NCBI GenBank assembly: GCA_018713805.1 | Contig: DVOF01000050.1 | Location: 1 to 5,675 of the forward strand | Length of the DNA stretch: 5,675 bases | Direction of reading: 5' to 3' | Source of the DNA: Candidatus Aphodoplasma excrementigallinarum | GTDB taxonomy: Bacteria; Bacillota; Clostridia; UBA1381; UMGS1253 | In this document: one piece after another, positions 1-5,659 of the stretch | Layout: each line of letters begins with the position of its first letter | Numbering within the stretch: position 1 is the stretch's first letter | The notes under the pieces: generated by a model | The model's database searches: none | Told to the model about the DNA's origin: nothing | The model's input: the letters and a program-made list of their open reading frames with translations, nothing else | Program-made: the position numbers and the translations under genes

Positions 1-1369
1 GTGTATGGTATTGCTTTTGCTGTTTGGCGTCGTTTTGTTGTTTGTCAGGACGGGGGCGCCTCTTGCGGGCGTTTTGTGCGCGCTTTTTTGTTTTGCCGGG
101 TTTCTGCTCTCCGGCTTTCTTGCCGGGAATGCGCTCAGCGCATCCTATGAAATTATGAAATACGCATTCTTGTTTTTTCCATTGTTTGTTGCTGATCCGG
201 AGGTCAAAAAGAGCATGCTGGCTGGGCTTGCGGCTGGCGCGGTTTTGTTGTCGGTTATTTCTGTGGCGGGGCTTGTCATTCCTGCTTTGCAAATCGGAGC
301 CGGGTCCCTGCTCGAGTACGAAAATACGATGGCGGTGCTTGCATGCTTTGGCGCTGCGGTGACGCTGTATACTGCCAAAACGAACCCGGCGCGGCGGTTT
401 TTCTATGGCGTGCTGTCTGCGCTGTGTATCGTTACCATGTTAGCTGCAAATTCTATCTTTTTATATGCGTGCATCGCGGTTGCGCTTGCCGTCGTGCTCT
501 GCCTGCGCTACAAGCGCGCGCGGTATTACGTTGCCGGAGCTATAGCTGCGGCGGGAATCGGGCTTGTATGCCTGTTTGCTTTTGGAAAAGAAGACCTTTT
601 GCTGACCTCAACCGTGGCAAGCCGGCTGATCTACTGGCAGGATGCACTCGGGCTTGTGCTCCAGCATCCGTTCGGGATTGGGGTCTACGGCTGGGAGAAT
701 ATGCAGTACGCGGTGCAAAGCGCGCCCTATTCGGTCAAATACGTTCACAATTCCATCCTTCAGCTGTTGCTCGACGGCGGCGTACCTGCGGCAGCCGGCT
801 TTTTGGGCTTTGCCGTCTTTGGCGTCGTAACGGCGGTTAGACGCTACCGGGCGGACCGGGAGGAACGCAGCCTTCTTCTTATATTTTTAATTGTCGTCTT
901 GCTTTTGCATGCGCTGTTCGACTTTGACCACGCCTACGGGGCGTATCTGCTCGTGCTTGGCGTTTGTGTCTCCCAGGCGGTAAATCCCGCAGCGCGGCGG
1001 TTCCCGGCAGCTGCGGTGGCACTGTGTATAACGGCCCTTTTGGGGATAGGCGCGCTCTATGCCGCGCCCGAAGAGGAGACGGACGTTATGGCGCTTACGG
1101 CGCAGTATCAGGCGGCCTATGAGGCGGGCGATTATGAGCGCGCCTACGGGCTGGCGGAGGAACTGTTGGCGCAGGCGCCGCGCCAGCAGGCGTCGTATGA
1201 CGCCGCGTATCTTTCAATTGACAAGTTGAAGGATTTGGGGTATAGTAATAAGTATGAGGGCGCGCTGGAGCAGCTGCGCCAGCAGGCGGACGAAATCAAT
1301 GCGTCCATGAATCCATTGGTGAAGTATCTTGACCGGCATCAGCAGATTGTCCTGCCTGCCGTACAGTAG
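1..1369 (+). CDS. O-antigen ligase/polymerase-like (Wzy/WaaL family) membrane protein, 5'-incomplete
   Basis: This is probably an enzyme of the O-antigen ligase-related (Wzy_C) superfamily. Such enzymes polymerise lipid-linked glycans or transfer them to an acceptor at the outer face of the cytoplasmic membrane; the substrate here is unknown. Numbering is from the first in-window ATG (position 5). The frame is open to the left edge and only 4 bases precede that ATG, so the gene most likely starts upstream. About ten or eleven hydrophobic segments span residues 2-354. The family signature is an Arg-Leu-Ile-Tyr-Trp-Gln element (207-212), then HPFGIGVYGW (221-230) in a large loop, then HNSILQLLLDGG (248-259), followed by more membrane segments and an 'LLHALFDFDHAYGAYL' element (300-315) common in Bacillota members. 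After the last membrane segment, residues 355-454 form a soluble, Ala/Glu/Gln-rich helical tail resembling TPR helices. The gene lies 15 bases upstream of the secreted stalk protein and is probably co-transcribed with it. Family assignment is fairly firm; ligase versus polymerase cannot be decided. Confidence 0.82.
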   Translation, partial: CMVLLLLFGVVLLFVRTGAPLAGVLCALFCFAGFLLSGFLAGNALSASYEIMKYAFLFFPLFVADPEVKKSMLAGLAAGAVLLSVISVAGLVIPALQIGAGSLLEYENTMAVLACFGAAVTLYTAKTNPARRFFYGVLSALCIVTMLAANSIFLYACIAVALAVVLCLRYKRARYYVAGAIAAAGIGLVCLFAFGKEDLLLTSTVASRLIYWQDALGLVLQHPFGIGVYGWENMQYAVQSAPYSVKYVHNSILQLLLDGGVPAAAGFLGFAVFGVVTAVRRYRADREERSLLLIFLIVVLLLHALFDFDHAYGAYLLVLGVCVSQAVNPAARRFPAAAVALCITALLGIGALYAAPEEETDVMALTAQYQAAYEAGDYERAYGLAEELLAQAPRQQASYDAAYLSIDKLKDLGYSNKYEGALEQLRQQADEINASMNPLVKYLDRHQQIVLPAVQ

Positions 1370-1377
1370 AGGTGGAG
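1370..1377 (+). promoter_or_regulatory. Ribosome binding site of the secreted stalk-domain gene
   Basis: AGGTGGAG begins directly after the TAG of the membrane-protein gene and lies 7 bases before the ATG at 1385. It fixes that ATG as the start, which also gives a complete signal peptide. The 15-base gap leaves no room for a separate promoter or terminator, so the gene is most likely translated from a shared transcript. Confidence 0.7.
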
Positions 1378-1384
1378 CGAAACT

Positions 1385-3478
1385 ATGAAACAGGGACTTG
1401 CAAAAATACTGACAGCCATATTGCTTCTGAATCTGTTTGCTTTTTCGGGCGTAAGCGCACAGGAGCCAAGTGTGCTGTACATAAATGGAGCTGCGGTAAA
1501 CTTTGCCGAAGGGGCGGACGGCGCGCCCATGATCGGGCTTGCAGAGCTTGCGGCTCTGGGACTTTCTTATACGCAACTTGAAAACGGCGTTTCCATTACG
1601 GATGGGGAGCGGACTGCAAGCTTGTTTGCAGAGTCGTCCGTCGTTTTGGTGGACGGGAAGCCTGCGCCGTATGCCAACGCGGTCAATGCGTCGGACGGAC
1701 AGGTAGAGCGCGTAAATGCATGGCTTTTGTGCGACCTGTTCGGGCTTGCCAGCCCAGAGCAAGGGTACGCAGCGGCGCAGGACACGGCTGTGGCGTCGTC
1801 TGTGGAAGAAACGGTGAGCGGCAACATTGTCCTGCCGGAGGGTTATTCCTTAAAGGGACGGGTCTATATTACGGTTATGCTGCGTAGCGCGGCGTTCCCA
1901 TATGCGGTAGAGGCGTCGACTGTTGTGCAGATGGGGTCTTGGCAAACGAGTGCAGGTTTTACGCTGACTATGCCGAATGATATGGAAAAAGGTATCTGGC
2001 TTTCCTATCAAATATACAGCGATGTAAGCGGCATATACGAAATGGGGTATTATGCCGCTGCGGGGACGACTATCGACCGGGCGAAGGCGGATGTGCTGAC
2101 GGGCGGGGCGTCTGGGCTGGAGTTCCCGCTTGTTGCGACTAGCCCGGTGCAGGCAGAGGTTTTGATGCCGGGCGGCCGCAGCGCAGCAGGCAACATCCGC
2201 GCCACGGTGTACGTGGTTCCGAATATTACCATGGGTACAGGCAGCAGCTATACCATTTCATCTGACGGCGGCGTTGTCATCGCGCAGGGCGCTGACAGCG
2301 GCAGCGTCACGTTCGACCTGCCGCTACAGGACAATGTACAATATAAGCTTGGCCTGCGGTTTATGACCGGCGACGACACGGTGTATAATACGGTTTATTA
2401 TCGGGAGGGCGGCGCGACGTCGTCCAGGCAGTCGGCGGCGTACGTCACGGGCCAGATCGGGAGCATTACGCTTCCATTACTTGAACAACGGAGGATATCC
2501 GGCGTGGTCGAGCATGCTGCGCAGGCGTGCGAGATTATTGCAATCGGGCAGGATGAGTCGGGAGTATACAAGGATATCGATGATGCCGTCTTTTATACAA
2601 AGGCATATTCTTCGGCGCAGACCGGCGCCTTTGAGCTGGAGATCCCGGCGGATATTACCGATTATATTTTGGGGATCAAGTATATTGCGGCGGATATGAC
2701 TTACTTGCAATATTATTCGGAAAATGGCCTTGTTGCAAACATTCAAGATGCGGACGTCGTCCATGCCGGCTCGGATGTAAGCGGGCTGGTGATTGACGCT
2801 TCGAGCACATACACCGGCACGCCGGTTCGGCTGCTGGGCTACACGCTGGAAAGCGGCGGGACGTTCCAGATCGGCTATGAGAATACGTCCGGCGTACAGC
2901 AGGCCGGTGTGACCGCGTTTGCAGCGTATTATGGCAGCAATAACCGCTTGCTTGGCGTTTCGAAGGTGACGACGGACATTGCGGCAAACCAGAGCGGGAC
3001 GCTGCAATTCAGCACGGCGCCGGCGGGCGGGCAGACGATTGCGCGGGCAAAGGTATTTATCTGGGACGAGGCGCTTACGCCTGTTTCGGATGTGAAGCAG
3101 ATCGACTGGTCGATTGATACGCAGCGCTACGCGGGGCTGTATGTTAACAATGCAAAATGCAGCGTCAGCCCGGACAATTTCTTTTATACCTGCGGTGCGC
3201 TGATGGCGTCGAAGGAATTGGCGGCAGAGGCGCTTGGGCTGAGTGTTTCAGCCGAAGGCGGCGCGGTGACCTTTGCAAGAAACGCAGACCGTGTCACGCT
3301 GACATGCGGGAGTTTGACAGCCGAGGTAAATGGAAAGCCGGTTATGTTGGAAGCAATGCCGATGCAGGCGGGGCAGACTGTGATGGTTCCGCTTCTGTCG
3401 GTTGCGGAGTTTTTTGGCTATACAAGCAATTATTATAACCAGACCAGCCAGTGTTTGTACCTGGCGGAACATAAATAG
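1385..3478 (+). CDS. Secreted multidomain protein with copper-amine-oxidase-N-type stalk domains and three internal repeats
   Basis: This is an exported protein of 697 residues with no recognisable catalytic domain. A signal peptide covers residues 1-25 (Lys near the start, hydrophobic core, probable cleavage at VSA|QE). Residues about 29-125 form a stalk-type domain (LYINGAAV, then VVLVDGKPAPY) of the kind Pfam calls Cu_amine_oxidN1, a non-catalytic domain common in secreted clostridial proteins. Three beta-rich repeats follow at about 144-250, 253-367 and 369-472, each closing with a Tyr-Tyr, Gly and Ala-rich pattern. Residues about 479-568 look like the fibronectin-like clostridial domain that ends in a KVFxWD motif (here KVFIWD, 556-561). 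A second stalk domain (583-694: LYVNNAKCSV, LTAEVNGKPVML, MVPLLSVAEFFGY) reaches the C-terminus. There is no LPxTG motif, no S-layer-homology repeat and no C-terminal membrane anchor. Co-transcription with a Wzy/WaaL-like protein suggests a surface-glycan or cell-wall role, but that is inference. The start is supported by the ribosome binding site at 1370-1377. Confidence 0.85.
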   Translation: MKQGLAKILTAILLLNLFAFSGVSAQEPSVLYINGAAVNFAEGADGAPMIGLAELAALGLSYTQLENGVSITDGERTASLFAESSVVLVDGKPAPYANAVNASDGQVERVNAWLLCDLFGLASPEQGYAAAQDTAVASSVEETVSGNIVLPEGYSLKGRVYITVMLRSAAFPYAVEASTVVQMGSWQTSAGFTLTMPNDMEKGIWLSYQIYSDVSGIYEMGYYAAAGTTIDRAKADVLTGGASGLEFPLVATSPVQAEVLMPGGRSAAGNIRATVYVVPNITMGTGSSYTISSDGGVVIAQGADSGSVTFDLPLQDNVQYKLGLRFMTGDDTVYNTVYYREGGATSSRQSAAYVTGQIGSITLPLLEQRRISGVVEHAAQACEIIAIGQDESGVYKDIDDAVFYTKAYSSAQTGAFELEIPADITDYILGIKYIAADMTYLQYYSENGLVANIQDADVVHAGSDVSGLVIDASSTYTGTPVRLLGYTLESGGTFQIGYENTSGVQQAGVTAFAAYYGSNNRLLGVSKVTTDIAANQSGTLQFSTAPAGGQTIARAKVFIWDEALTPVSDVKQIDWSIDTQRYAGLYVNNAKCSVSPDNFFYTCGALMASKELAAEALGLSVSAEGGAVTFARNADRVTLTCGSLTAEVNGKPVMLEAMPMQAGQTVMVPLLSVAEFFGYTSNYYNQTSQCLYLAEHK
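1814..2800 (+). repeat. Three tandem divergent protein repeats of about 105 residues inside the secreted protein
   Basis: Residues about 144-250, 253-367 and 369-472 share a layout. Each opens with a short strand (VSGNIVLPEG, VQAEVLMPGG, ISGVVEHAAQ). Each has a mid-repeat strand before an acidic turn (FTLTMPNDM, VTFDLPLQD, FELEIPADI), then a strand with alternating aromatic residues (IWLSYQIYSD, YKLGLRFMTG, YILGIKYIAA). Each ends in a Tyr-Tyr dipeptide (222-223, 338-339, 443-444), followed by Gly and an 'A-[DY]-V' strand (ADV, AYV, ADV) before a short closing strand. I read this as three copies of one beta-sandwich module. The repeats were aligned by eye, and the DNA copies are too diverged to be a nucleotide repeat. 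Confidence 0.6.
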
Positions 3479-3487
3479 CGCATATCG

Positions 3488-3528
3488 AGCGGGGAACGGG
3501 CTGGGTCCGTTCCCTGCTGCCATTTTTT
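3488..3528 (+). terminator. Rho-independent terminator of the envelope transcription unit
   Basis: The left arm AGCGGGGAACGGG (3488-3500) pairs with the right arm TCCGTTCCCTGCT (3506-3518). The stem is 13 bp including two G-T wobbles, around a CTGGG loop. Four bases (GCCA) and then six T residues (3523-3528) follow. It starts 9 bases after the stop codon of the secreted-protein gene. The opposite strand has no T run beyond the stem, so it should act in the + direction only. Confidence 0.85.
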
Positions 3529-3563
3529 GATAAATTGGCAGCAAATACACTTATATCTAAAAG
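3527..3563 (+). promoter_or_regulatory. Possible weak promoter for the regulator-kinase operon
   Basis: A transcription start for the downstream operon is expected here, since the preceding terminator should isolate it. Two -35-like hexamers are visible: TTGATA (3527-3532) and TTGGCA (3535-3540), each one mismatch from TTGACA. The first would pair with TATATC (3552-3557, spacing 19), the second with TAAAAG (3558-3563, spacing 17). Neither -10 box is better than 4 of 6, so I cannot choose between them. A sugar-regulated promoter may be weak on its own. Confidence 0.35.
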
Positions 3564-3592
3564 GAGGAACGATACATTCCTAATGATCCTTT
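3559..3592 (+). promoter_or_regulatory. Shine-Dalgarno sequence that can be sequestered in a hairpin
   Basis: AAGGAGG (3561-3567) is a perfect anti-16S match. Bases 3560-3565 (AAAGGA) can pair with 3587-3592 (TCCTTT), and 3566-3569 (GGAA) with 3577-3580 (TTCC). This gives ten Watson-Crick pairs around a 7-base loop (CGATACA). The 6-base bulge TAATGA (3581-3586) carries the ATG at 3583. When folded, the whole Shine-Dalgarno is base-paired. The pairing is read directly from the sequence; any regulatory role is inference. Confidence 0.4.
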
Positions 3593-3660
3593 CCGGCTTA
3601 AGGGCCTGTTTGCCTGATTTAGGAAATATCGCGCAGCCGCTGAGTCGGAGAAAGGGATAG
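3583..3660 (+). CDS. Candidate 25-residue upstream ORF / leader peptide
   Basis: This short ORF runs from ATG 3583 to TAG 3658-3660 and stops 4 bases before the ATG of the LacI-family regulator. Its only plausible ribosome binding site is the perfect AAGGAGG at 3561-3567, whose end is 15 bases from the ATG, longer than usual. The peptide begins MILSGLRACLPDLG, ends in a basic SRRKG, and has no run of one amino acid of the kind seen in attenuation leaders. I recognise no family. Its position would allow translational coupling to the regulator, whose own ribosome binding site lies inside the end of this ORF. It could equally be a chance ORF in a 5' leader. Confidence 0.3.
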   Translation: MILSGLRACLPDLGNIAQPLSRRKG

Positions 3661-3664
3661 GAAA

Positions 3665-4663
3665 ATGAAAATTAAAGAAATTGCAGAGCGGGCAGGCGTG
3701 TCGCAGTCTACGGTGTCGCGGGTCATCCATAATTCCGGATACGTGAGCGCGGAGGCGCGGAGCCGTATTGAGGCTGTGATGAAGGAGACGGGGTTTCGGC
3801 CTGGCAGCGTAAAGCCCTCAAAAGAGAAGAGAACGTATACAGTCGGCGTGGTCGTGCCGCAGCTCGACGCCGAGCTGCTCTCCAGGCTGGTGCAGCAGAT
3901 TACGCTTTCCTGCCAGGAGCGGGGATACCATGTGATACTGGCGAACATGGACATGCACCCGGAACGCGAGGTGTTCTGTATCCGGGAGCTGTGCCAGCAC
4001 AAGGTAGAAGGGATCATTGCCATATCCATGGGGATTACGCAGGAGCATATCCAAATTGCAAAAAGATTGGCGATCCCGCTTGTGATCATTGGGCAGCAGG
4101 ATGAAGCGCTGTGCTGTGTGACGCACGACGACTATAAGGCAGGACGTGATGCGGCCGATTTTTTGATCGAGCGTCAATGCCGCAATTTTGGCCTGGTAAG
4201 CGTCGAAAAAAAAGAGCGCGCCGCAAATGCGCGCTGCCGCGGCTTTTATGACTTTGTCTATGAGACGTACCGAGGGGCTGAGGTGCGGTGTATTACGGAG
4301 GGGAACTCCAGCGAGGCGTCGGGCTATGAAGCGGCGAAGACCGTGTGCGAGGGGACGGACGCTGTGTTCTGCGCGACAGACCAGATGGCCTGCGGCGTAC
4401 TGCGCTACATGAAAGAAAACCAAATCCATGTCCCGGAGGTATGCTCGATCATGGGGGTCGGCAACCATTGTATGTCGCAGGTGATATCGCCCCAGCTTAC
4501 GACAATCGAATATTTTCAGGAAACGATTGGTGCGCTTGCAGTGGAAAAGCTGTTTTTGCAGATGGAGAGTGGCAAGAAAGAGGTTGGAGTCACCTATGTG
4601 CCTTACACTATTATCGAGAGGGGGACGACGCGGGATGAAGAAGGAAATCATAACGATCGGTGA
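3665..4663 (+). CDS. LacI-family sugar-responsive transcriptional regulator
   Basis: This is a 332-residue cytoplasmic DNA-binding regulator of usual LacI/GalR length. The N-terminal helix-turn-helix is clear (KIKEIAERAGVSQSTVSRVI, residues 2-21), followed by NSGYVSAEARSRIEAVMKETGFRP. A periplasmic-binding-protein-like effector domain starts at about 58 (TYTVGVVVPQLDAE). It includes the D155-D156 segment, R192 in a RCRGFYDF element, CATDQMACGVLRYM (236-249) and GVGNHCMSQVISPQLTTIEY (264-283). The GVGNH...P.LTTI form resembles Gram-positive regulators of sucrose or related sugars, so with a fructokinase next door a ScrR-like role is plausible but unproven. The hinge after residue 46 (GSVKPSKEK) lacks the usual N-x-x-A-x-x-L pattern. 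There are 13 cysteines, many for this family. The start is supported by AAAGGG (3651-3656) 8 bases upstream. The 3' end overlaps the kinase gene by 29 bases. No convincing CG-centred operator palindrome was found upstream. Confidence 0.9.
   Translation: MKIKEIAERAGVSQSTVSRVIHNSGYVSAEARSRIEAVMKETGFRPGSVKPSKEKRTYTVGVVVPQLDAELLSRLVQQITLSCQERGYHVILANMDMHPEREVFCIRELCQHKVEGIIAISMGITQEHIQIAKRLAIPLVIIGQQDEALCCVTHDDYKAGRDAADFLIERQCRNFGLVSVEKKERAANARCRGFYDFVYETYRGAEVRCITEGNSSEASGYEAAKTVCEGTDAVFCATDQMACGVLRYMKENQIHVPEVCSIMGVGNHCMSQVISPQLTTIEYFQETIGALAVEKLFLQMESGKKEVGVTYVPYTIIERGTTRDEEGNHNDR
4616..4624 (+). promoter_or_regulatory. Ribosome binding site of the fructokinase gene, inside the regulator gene
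   Basis: GAGAGGGGG lies 10 bases before ATG 4635 and within the last codons of the regulator. It decides the kinase start. An earlier in-frame ATG at 4527 would add 36 basic, cysteine-containing residues with no PfkB counterpart, whereas ATG 4635 yields the expected MKKEIITIGEALIDF start. Confidence 0.65.
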
Positions 4664-5615
4664 GGCGTTGATCGATTTTATCCCGCAGCAGAAGGGAAAA
4701 GAGCTAAAAGATGTAGAAGGGTTTGTGCGACGGGCGGGCGGCGCGCCGGCCAACGTGGCTGCCGCGGCGGCAAAGCTTGGCGCGCGCTCGTCGGTGATCA
4801 CGCAGGTGGGCAAAGACGCATTCGGCGATTATATTGTGGAAACGCTTAGGCGTGTTGGCGTTGGCACGGATAAGATATTCCGTACCGCACAGGCAAATAC
4901 GGCGCTGGCGTTTGTGTCGCTTACGGAGACGGGCGAGCGGAGCTTCTCCTTTTACCGGAAGCCGTGCGCTGACCTTCTGCTCAGCGCGGATAAGATACAG
5001 CCGGGCTTGTTTGCAGATTGCTATGCGCTTCATTTTTGCAGCGTGGATTTGATCGAATCGCCTATGAAGCACTCTCACCGGAAAGCAATTGCGCTTGCAA
5101 AGGAGGCGGGCGCGGTAATCAGCTTTGACCCAAATGTGCGGCTGCCGCTTTTTGACCAGCCGGAGGATTGCCGGCGCGCTGTATTGGAATTTTTACCGTA
5201 CGCCGACATTGTGAAGGTGTCGGACGACGAATTGCAGTTCCTATTCGGCAGCGAAGACATTGAGACGGTAAAACAGACGGTGTTTGGCGCAGGGGCGCGG
5301 ATGCTGGTGCTTACGCGCGGCGCGGCGGGCTCTGCGGCATATACGCAAGACAGCGCGGTCACGGCGGCGGGCATACCCGTGCAGGCGGTCGATACAACGG
5401 GGGCTGGCGACTCCCATATCGGCGCGTTTTTGGTTGGGCTGTTGCAGGAGGGTGTCGCTGCGGAGAAAATCGGTTCTGTACCGGAAAAGGCGCTGCGGCG
5501 CATACTGGAGTTTGCCGGCACGTATTCGGCCTATACCACGACAAAGCCGGGCGCGATTGAGGCGATGGCGACCCGGGCGGAGATAAAGGCGTTTATACAG
5601 ATGAGAAACGAGTGA
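4635..5615 (+). CDS. scrK: Fructokinase, PfkB/ribokinase family (ScrK type)
   Basis: This cytoplasmic sugar kinase is predicted to phosphorylate fructose to fructose 6-phosphate with ATP, feeding glycolysis. It has 326 residues, the normal length for ScrK-type kinases. Visible motifs in order are GEALIDF (9-15) and the PfkB signature-1 region AGGAPANVAAAAAKLG (34-49). Next come VGKDAFGD (58-65), the substrate-lid region with NTALAFV and GERSFSFYRKP (100-110), FDPNVR (164-169) and KVSDDE (194-199). The ATP-site strand LTRGAAGS (226-233) and signature-2 DTTGAGDSHIGAF (253-265) follow, with D259 the expected catalytic base, and finally TTTKPGAI (301-308). His261 replaces the Phe usually seen just after the GAGDS motif, a minor change. 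The gene overlaps the LacI-family regulator by 29 bases and is followed at once by a terminator. It is therefore probably co-expressed with, and controlled by, that regulator. Other sugars (tagatose, ketogluconate) are possible but fit the FSFYR and TTTKPGAI motifs less well. The symbol is a family-level assignment. Confidence 0.88.
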   Translation: MKKEIITIGEALIDFIPQQKGKELKDVEGFVRRAGGAPANVAAAAAKLGARSSVITQVGKDAFGDYIVETLRRVGVGTDKIFRTAQANTALAFVSLTETGERSFSFYRKPCADLLLSADKIQPGLFADCYALHFCSVDLIESPMKHSHRKAIALAKEAGAVISFDPNVRLPLFDQPEDCRRAVLEFLPYADIVKVSDDELQFLFGSEDIETVKQTVFGAGARMLVLTRGAAGSAAYTQDSAVTAAGIPVQAVDTTGAGDSHIGAFLVGLLQEGVAAEKIGSVPEKALRRILEFAGTYSAYTTTKPGAIEAMATRAEIKAFIQMRNE

Positions 5616-5618
5616 GGA

Positions 5619-5659
5619 AAGCAGCAGATGCCGGTTTGGCGTTTGCTGCTTATTTTATT
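5619..5659 (+). terminator. Rho-independent terminator of the regulator-fructokinase operon
   Basis: AAGCAGCAGATGCC (5619-5632) pairs with GGCGTTTGCTGCTT (5638-5651). The stem is 14 bp with two G-T wobbles, around a GGTTT loop, and the T-rich tail ATTTTATT follows (5652-5659). It begins 4 bases after the kinase stop codon and closes the operon at two genes. The remaining bases to the window end hold nothing I can identify. Confidence 0.88.

Noticed and set aside
343..840. Second-frame + strand ORF of 165 codons within the membrane-protein gene
   Set aside because: Its translation is Cys- and Arg-rich with no family features, while the overlapping frame carries the Wzy/WaaL motifs and membrane segments.
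2477..3007. Minus-strand open reading frame of 176 codons inside the secreted-protein gene
   Set aside because: It lies wholly within a gene supported by a signal peptide, ribosome binding site and domains, and its translation has no recognisable family and no ribosome binding site that I could see.
3576..3617. ATT-initiated 13-residue ORF at ideal distance (8 bases) from the AAGGAGG
   Set aside because: ATT starts are very rare and the peptide has no features. Only the spacing speaks for it.
3634..3642. Odd-length palindrome around CAGCCGCTG as a LacI operator
   Set aside because: Typical LacI-family operators have an even, CG-centred symmetry and longer arms. A 4-base half-site is expected by chance in GC-rich DNA.
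3479..3664. Possible riboswitch or T-box in the intergenic region
   Set aside because: Only about 135 bases separate the terminator from the regulator. There is no second terminator before the gene and no recognisable riboswitch core or T-box sequence.
4527..4634. Upstream extension of the fructokinase to an earlier in-frame ATG
   Set aside because: The extra 36 residues are basic and Cys-containing, lie in the body of the regulator gene and have no PfkB counterpart. ATG 4635 has its own ribosome binding site and the normal family start.
3818..4813. Long open reading frame (331 codons) on the minus strand across the regulator and kinase genes
   Set aside because: It is antisense to two clearly recognisable protein families. 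Its translation is rich in Arg, His, Cys and Pro with no domain signature, as expected from the reverse complement of GC-rich coding DNA.
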